Positions 58,329 to 64,000 of a DNA stretch of 64,000 bases are shown here, piece after piece. Where the stretch lies: positions 124,001 to 188,000 of the forward strand of contig JAKOGI010000355.1 of the NCBI GenBank assembly GCA_029747015.1, in the 5' to 3' direction. How positions within the stretch are numbered: position 1 is the first letter of the stretch; each line of letters begins with the position of its first letter. A model generated the notes under the pieces. That model was not told where the DNA came from and did no database searches. It saw only the letters and a program-made list of their open reading frames with translations. A program made the position numbers and the translations under genes. This DNA is from Carnegiea gigantea (lineage: Eukaryota; Streptophyta; Magnoliopsida; Caryophyllales; Cactaceae).

Positions 58329-59294
58329 GGATGGGTCAGATCAACCTATTTAATAAATAAGTTAATTCTGCGCTGACTTTGAAAATAGTTTAAATTTGCC
58401 AAAAATTGAAAAATAGCATGTTTTATGCTAAACGAGCCAATCGTGTCGACTTCAGGTCGAACTCAGTTGGGCTCGAATGAGATTTATTTGTTTCTCATTA
58501 ACTTCCGGTCAAATTCGTGCCGTATTATCATATCGGATCAGACTTTTCTAAATCTAGTTACTCATGTTGCCAAAGAAAATGATGGAATAAGAATAGATAT
58601 GCATGTTGCCAATTAAAAGAAAACTGATGGACGTTTTGCTAATAAGTATCTATCCGGTTCCTCTTCAAGACATGGAAAAATGGTTTACAAACAATATATT
58701 TCTGAAACATTTTCTAATCTCAATAGATCCTATGTAAAACAAAACAAAAGAAAATGGAAAAATGTGCGGACGAAAATAGACTTGCGATTCCCATACTTGA
58801 ATATAGTTATGCTCAAGAATATTGAAGAATATTCTAAAATATTCTCGGATGATAACTAAGTAGGTGATTTTTTTTTTTTTAAAATTTATTATTCTCGATC
58901 TATTCAAGTTTTCTTCCAATTTTCGAATTAAACTAAACTATATTCGCCTTTTACAAACTTTTTTACTTCAACTTTAAATTTTTCTCCCATTTCTCACCAA
59001 TTTTTCTCCCAGTTCATCTAATCAACTAAATTAGGCTACTTTCTAACTAAAATAAACTAAATCAGGTCAGATTACATACAGAACAGTAATTAAGAGGATG
59101 GCAAGTTAATTTAAACCCAAAAATCCAACGTCACATTTTTTGTTGTACATAAAAAGGGTAAAGCTATGAAGGAAAAATAAATTCGAATGTGGGAGATAAT
59201 TAGCCTAAAAAGAAGACAATGTTGTATGCAAGGCCTTCTGATAATGCGTTGAAAATAGTAATGCACCCTACTAGTCCAATTAGGTGAGGAAATT

Positions 59295-59600
59295 CACTAT
59301 AAGAAAAAGTCTGCTGTTGACGAAAATTTGGCCGAAAAATGGGTAATTTATGACGGAAAATCGACCTACTGACATAAATTTTTACGGATTTTATATCCGT
59401 AAAAAAATCACCGGTCAAAATTAACTTTTTCAATCGACCCGTTAGAAATTTTGACGGAAAAATTTTGACCGACTGACATTCCGTTAAAACTTTCACTAAG
59501 GGAAATTTTAACAGACTGATAGTTCGTCAAAAAACTTTTTGACTGGTATTTTGACATATCGATAGTCCACCAGAACACTTTCTGATAGGAATTTTGATGG
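59295..59600 (+). mobile_element. CACTA-type transposon end (block B copy)
   Basis: CACTATAAGAAAAAG followed by GACGGAAAAT-type subterminal repeats. One end only; duplicate of 37335-37640. Confidence 0.65.
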
Positions 59601-62600
59601 AAAAGTTAGCCTATCAAAACTTGGAGGACATAGTCTGAGTGATCTAGGTGTTCATCACTTTTTGGTGGGAGGCCATAGTTTTAAATTTGGAGGTCAGCTG
59701 ATTAATTCACTCATCAAGAGCTTCATTAGTCTTGATTCAAGTCTGAATAAAGCACTCCATAAGACTCTTCAAGTTGGATTTCGGTTGTGAGGGTTGAGGA
59801 GGCAGGTCATCAGGGGCTTTATATTGAAACCCATATGGCTGCATAGAACTCTGAGGTTGAAGAGTAGGGTTCATGTAAGGAGAGTTGGGGTGGCTCTTCC
59901 ATCTAGAATTGTAAGCATTGGAGTAAGGGTTGTTCTACGGTGGTGGATTGAAACTATGCAGGGCATTAGCATGCTCAATAGTAGAAGGACCATTGTAGCA
60001 TTCAGCAGATGTATGCCCTTGCATATCACAGGTCTCATAAACAGCATGTACTCCATAGCCTGAAGTACCTACCTTATCAAGTCTTTGTGCCAGCACATCC
60101 AACCTACTGGCTAGTAACGCCACAACATTGACTTCATACTTACCACTGTTTCTCTTTGAGATGGTTCTCTCACTGGACCACTGATAATTGTCGGCAGTCA
60201 TATCTTCCAAAAGAGCCTTCACAACCTCAATTGATTTTCCCATGAGAACACCTCTAGCTGTATAATCAATGGACACCTTCAAAGTTTGGTCTAGTCCATT
60301 GTAGAAGGTCTAGCTCAAGAGCCAGTTAGGAATGCCGTGATGTGGACACTGCCAATGGAGATCATTGAATCTCTCCCGAGCTTCATATAAGTACTCGCCA
60401 TATGGTTGGGAGAATGAAGTAATATTCGTCCTCAACTTGGCGGTCTTTCTTGATGGAAAATACTTGCTCAAGAAAGCCTTGGAGAGTGTGTCTTAGGTGG
60501 TGAAGGCATTTGGCTCTTCATTTGAAGTGCATTTTTAGCTCAATCCTTCAAAGAGAATGGAAATAACCTCAATCGAATGGCATCAATGGGTACCCCATTC
60601 AGTTTGACTCTATCACACTTCGCAAGGAAATTACAAAGATGAATGTTTGTGTTCTTAGAGGGGTGTCCACCAAACTGATCTCTCTCCACTAAGGAGATAA
60701 GGGCTGGCCGGAGCTTGAAGTTGTTCACCTCAACTGTTGGGTTCACTATGGATGAAGTGACACCCGATGATTATGGCATAGCATAGTCTCGCAGCACTCT
60801 GTTGTCCCTGCCAGCCATTACAGCTTATGTTTTCTTCTTCCTTCGCATGCCACTTTGCTTACGTGCAGTAGCTTCGATCTAAGGGTCCAAAGGGATAAGA
60901 TTTTGATTCCCTTGACTGCGCTTGCATACAAAGCAAACAGTACACCAAGCGTAAGTAGTGTTTAACAAAAATAAAGAAGAAATAAGAACTACAAAAAGAA
61001 AAATGAAAACCAAGTATAGAGTATTCTAATCGGTTCTTAATATTGAAAGGAATAAGTTCTTCAATAATAGCGCCAAAAACTTGATAGGAAGAATTTAAGT
61101 TTTAATATTTATAACCTCAAGTGTAAGGTTTATCGCCGAGTATTTGGAGTGTCCTCCACTGGAAGTTAGGTTTCAAATATCGAGGATAACTCGAGTGTTT
61201 CAAACTAGGCTTAGTGAAAAAGGAATAAAAGGCAAGCTAACTGAAGCTAATAAATACAAAGGAAAGCCTTAGAAGTGTGATTTGACCGATCGACGAACCA
61301 AATGATCAAGGTGAGCCCTAAGCAATCTAACCTATACCGACAACTAGAGATGGTCGGTTGCACGATCGAAGACTATCCAAACTCTCTCTCAAGGGTCACG
61401 GGCTACTCTAGTTAGTCTAACCACTTATTTTTATGGGATTAGCATAATTAGACTACGAGACTAGCAACCCTCGGACCTAAGTAGGATCGAGGCTATTTTT
61501 GTATCCAAATCCAGGTTGTTCTCTCTCCCACACTAGCTAATTGACCTCACCTCTCGGCATAAGTCAACCACCTAAAAATATGGTTGAAAGTTCTTTCAAG
61601 CATTTCATCAAATACTTGGTGGACGCGAAAGAAAACTCTAAGACGAAATCATAAATTGGGTGCGATTAGGATAATCTAAGACTAATTAGCTGCCAAGAGG
61701 CTAATCACAACCCAAGCCAACAAAAACATGCTACTAATAATCACAAAATACAATTAAACCCAAAATAAACTAAGCTAACAACTAAACTAATAATCAAGCA
61801 TGAAGTAGAGAAATAAACCTAATCTAACTTGGATTAGAGCAACTACTAAATACAAAATCACAATAAAAACTAAACGTTCAAACTAAACATAACTAAACTA
61901 ACATGCTCAAATAAAAGAAACAAGAACAGATCGTGAGATAGAGAGAGAAAGGGAGAAGAAAACTTAATTTTGATTTCTTAAATAGACTTCAAAATCTACA
62001 AGCTTGAATCCAAAAATAAATCCTTATCTACCTAGTTTATTACCCCCTAATGGAGTTTTAAGCTAAAACCTCTTCAAAAAATCTCTAAAGAGCCCCCCAT
62101 CAAAAGGTCCCTTTAAATAGAAATCAATCCGGTAGAAAAGGGCGAGAAAAGCATTGGGGGGCGCCAAAAACTTGTTACAGTTAACGGTGTAGCTGTAGCT
62201 AGGAATCGACAAGTACGGGTCGATCCTACAAGGCAATTGCTTTCAATTAACAGAACTAATCTGAACACTCAACCTAGGCAAATCAAATTCAAAGATTCAA
62301 CTAACAACTAAGAAAACGATAATAACTAAGAAGATAATTGAGAAATTTGAATATTAAAACACTCAGGTTGAAATTAATAGTACAATTGCATTAGTGAATC
62401 AATCACTAACCCCATCAAACTCGCCTAAGCATTATTACGAGTGGATAAATTGACAATTAAATCTATTACCTCCCTTTTTCAAGGGCCAAAAACTAATTCT
62501 GGAACTATAACCACCTATTTTCATGAGATTAAAGTCACGGGGTTACAAGATTTAAAATCTCGAATTCCAATTAGAACTTTAATTATTTTTATATCGAAAT

Positions 62601-63480
62601 CATAACAGTCTACTAGGTAACTCTAGGTAAAAGTTTCGTCTTTCAACGTTCTCCGGAACCCTAATAGCAACGGAATGAATGCTCTTTCAAGCAATTTATC
62701 GAAGATGTAGTGAGCAAAGTCGAAATCATAAGCGCAAACATGGGGCAAGTAAAGGTTTGGGCCTAAATTATGATTCAATTAACATAATCGGCGCTAGTCT
62801 CAACCCAAGATGGGGGACCAGCCATGAATCATATTAAAACAATCAAATCAATTCCTAGAATAGCAAACATGATTCACACAAAAATCCTAGAAAACAATGA
62901 TAGGAGAAAGAGAATCGAGAAGCAAACTTGAATTAATCATGATAGAAGTAGTAAAGATAATCTTTAGTCGCAATGAATTCAATTAACAACTAACTCTAAA
63001 ATCTCCCTATTAAACCCTAAAAATCGCTTTAAGAAAGTGCTGTGAAAGAAAATACAAAAGATGCCTCCAAAACTGGCCGAAGATCGCTTTAATGTCTCGA
63101 AATTAGAGGGAGCGCACGATCGTGCCTCGATGCACGGCCAGCCGTACACAAATTTTAGGCTTAGGATGCACAACCATGCAACTCTATAGGAACTTTCTGC
63201 CTCAGGTACATGGCCGTGCAGAATACACAGGGCCAGCTGTGCTTGTCTTCACTTTTTCGTAATTATGCATGGACATGCAAAGGTGCACTGCTAGCCGTAT
63301 AGATACTGCAACTCTTAATTCTTGATCCCTAGGTCTTCTTGCCAACTCCTCGAACATCTTCTTTATCCAAAACTTCACTCTGCGCACATATTCCTTCCAA
63401 TTATGACCAATACACCTACAAAAAGAGAAATTAGTCTAAACAAGGCGATTACGAGCAAAGGAGGAGATATGTAGAGAAAG
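59601..63480 (-). mobile_element. Ty3/gypsy fragment in the block B relic
   Basis: Gag (59700-60819) plus leader and LTR-like non-coding sequence. Two CGCCAAAAACTTG motifs (61072 and 62163), rc of a TTTTTGGCGC primer-site-like sequence, suggest two LTR-end regions, perhaps nested copies. No pol is present. Confidence 0.65.
59700..60819 (-). pseudogene. Ty3/gypsy gag remnant with start region
   Basis: The Met at 60819 opens MAGRDNRVLRDYAMP, followed by a stop. Then come gag pieces (NPTVEVNNFKLRPALI, KCDRVKLNGVP, later GKSIEVVKALLEDM) and the zinc-knuckle region VYETCDMQGHTSAECYN. Several stops. More complete at its start than the copy at 37704. Confidence 0.8.
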
Positions 63481-63727
63481 ATGATGAAATCAAGGGTGCA
63501 AAAATAGCAAACTTAGAAGTTTATCAACTAATAATATGTGAAACTAGCTAGTTTCATTTTTTTTTTTTGAATGAAACTGGTAATTTCATTTAAAGACAGC
63601 ACATCTTGATTTCAGAAAATTGCTTTTTATAATACAATTTTTCCCTTTACGATAATCTTTCTTGGAGTTCCAATATTATATAAATATGGTATAACGGTTC
63701 AATAAATACTCGCGAGCAGGCAACTAA

Positions 63728-64000
63728 AGAGCATTTCCAGTGGTGAACTAATTTTTTTTAGCTCATCCGTGAGGGCCTACCTCTGTCACATCAGTTTGTG
63801 AGCCAATTTTTTGACTCACAATCCTCCATCTCTCTAATGAAAGACTCACCACTTTGACTCACTAAATAAAATAATACTCATGGATCCACACTATAACTCA
63901 CAACTTTATTTTTAGAATTAAAAAAAAGATAAACTAATTTAAAACATTAAAAAAAAAAAAAAAAGTAAGGAAAGCCCCATGAGCTGCCTCACCTGCACAA
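63728..64000 (+). mobile_element. GAGCATTT-type MITE, cut by the window edge
   Basis: Starts GAGCATTTCCAGTGGTG at about 63729, followed by the GTGAGCCA/GACTCAC and GGATCCACACTATAACTCAC motifs seen in the other members of this MITE family. The right end is outside the window. Confidence 0.5.

Larger units (their letters stand above)
55537..58523. other. Block-B-specific segment between ATTAT repeats
   Basis: Relative to block A, 2987 bp are present here between ATTAT at 55532-55536 and ATTAT at 58524-58528; block A has one ATTAT (36585-36589). It contains an inverted TPS intron piece, AT-rich spacer with AAGACACTT/AAGTGTCTT inverted motifs (55973-55993), a G run near 56494 and a solo LTR. Its ends do not look like a transposon. 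Confidence 0.7.
58529..63727 (-). pseudogene. TPS relic upstream of TPS-B: intron 1 with gypsy and CACTA insertions
   Basis: Duplicate of 36590-40436 at roughly 90% identity. It has TPS intron 1 sequence at about 59060-59290 and 63560-63727, a CACTA end at 59295, and a longer gypsy insertion between them. The homology stops at 63727 where a MITE begins, before the position of exon 1. Confidence 0.7.

Noticed and set aside
1..64000. Endogenous viral (pararetrovirus) sequence
   Set aside because: All reverse transcriptase regions seen belong to Ty1/copia by domain order; no movement-protein or coat-protein motif was found.

Overview
This is nuclear DNA of a flowering plant, most likely a dicot. 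It has intron-containing plant genes, AT-rich spacers and many transposable elements: Ty1/copia, Ty3/gypsy, RTE-type LINE, hAT, Harbinger-like MITEs and a CACTA end. I could not settle the species.

Left third (1-17 kb). A decayed Ty1/copia element on the minus strand enters from the left edge and ends in its 5' LTR near 4570. A two-exon universal-stress-protein gene of the PHOS32 type follows (6241-7968, +). After spacer carrying two Tourist-like elements (12092-13408) comes a single-exon B-box zinc-finger gene of the BBX28/29 type (14280-14945, -).

Middle (17-25 kb). This part is repeat-dominated. It holds a terpene synthase exon-2 relic, a Harbinger-like element carrying a ~175-bp tandem array, an RTE-type LINE split by a solo LTR, a SINE-like piece, a microsatellite, and two related hAT elements, one nested in a MITE.

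Right part (25-64 kb). This is a terpene synthase (TPS) cluster. Two complete seven-exon genes, TPS-A (25807-29809) and TPS-B (50936-54937), are both on the minus strand. Each encodes 545 aa with RDR, DDTYD and NDVGGHKYE motifs and no visible transit peptide, which fits cytosolic sesquiterpene synthases. I see two amino-acid differences between them. Each lies in a larger duplicated block with a degraded TPS relic upstream (36590-40500 and 58529-63727) whose intron 1 was invaded by CACTA and Ty3/gypsy sequence. A further TPS intron piece sits inverted at 55618-55760.

The most notable structure is a complete 6.18-kb Ty1/copia element (30007-36184) with identical 376-bp LTRs and a 5-bp GCATT target duplication. 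It lies 197 bp upstream of the TPS-A start codon in the same orientation. TPS-B keeps the empty site. TPS-A is thus cut off from its upstream promoter and placed behind an LTR promoter. The TPS cores are about 99.7% identical while the flanking duplicated sequence is only about 90% identical, which points to gene conversion or a second, recent duplication. The space between the two TPS blocks holds two hAT elements, a head-to-head MITE pair and truncated copia elements.
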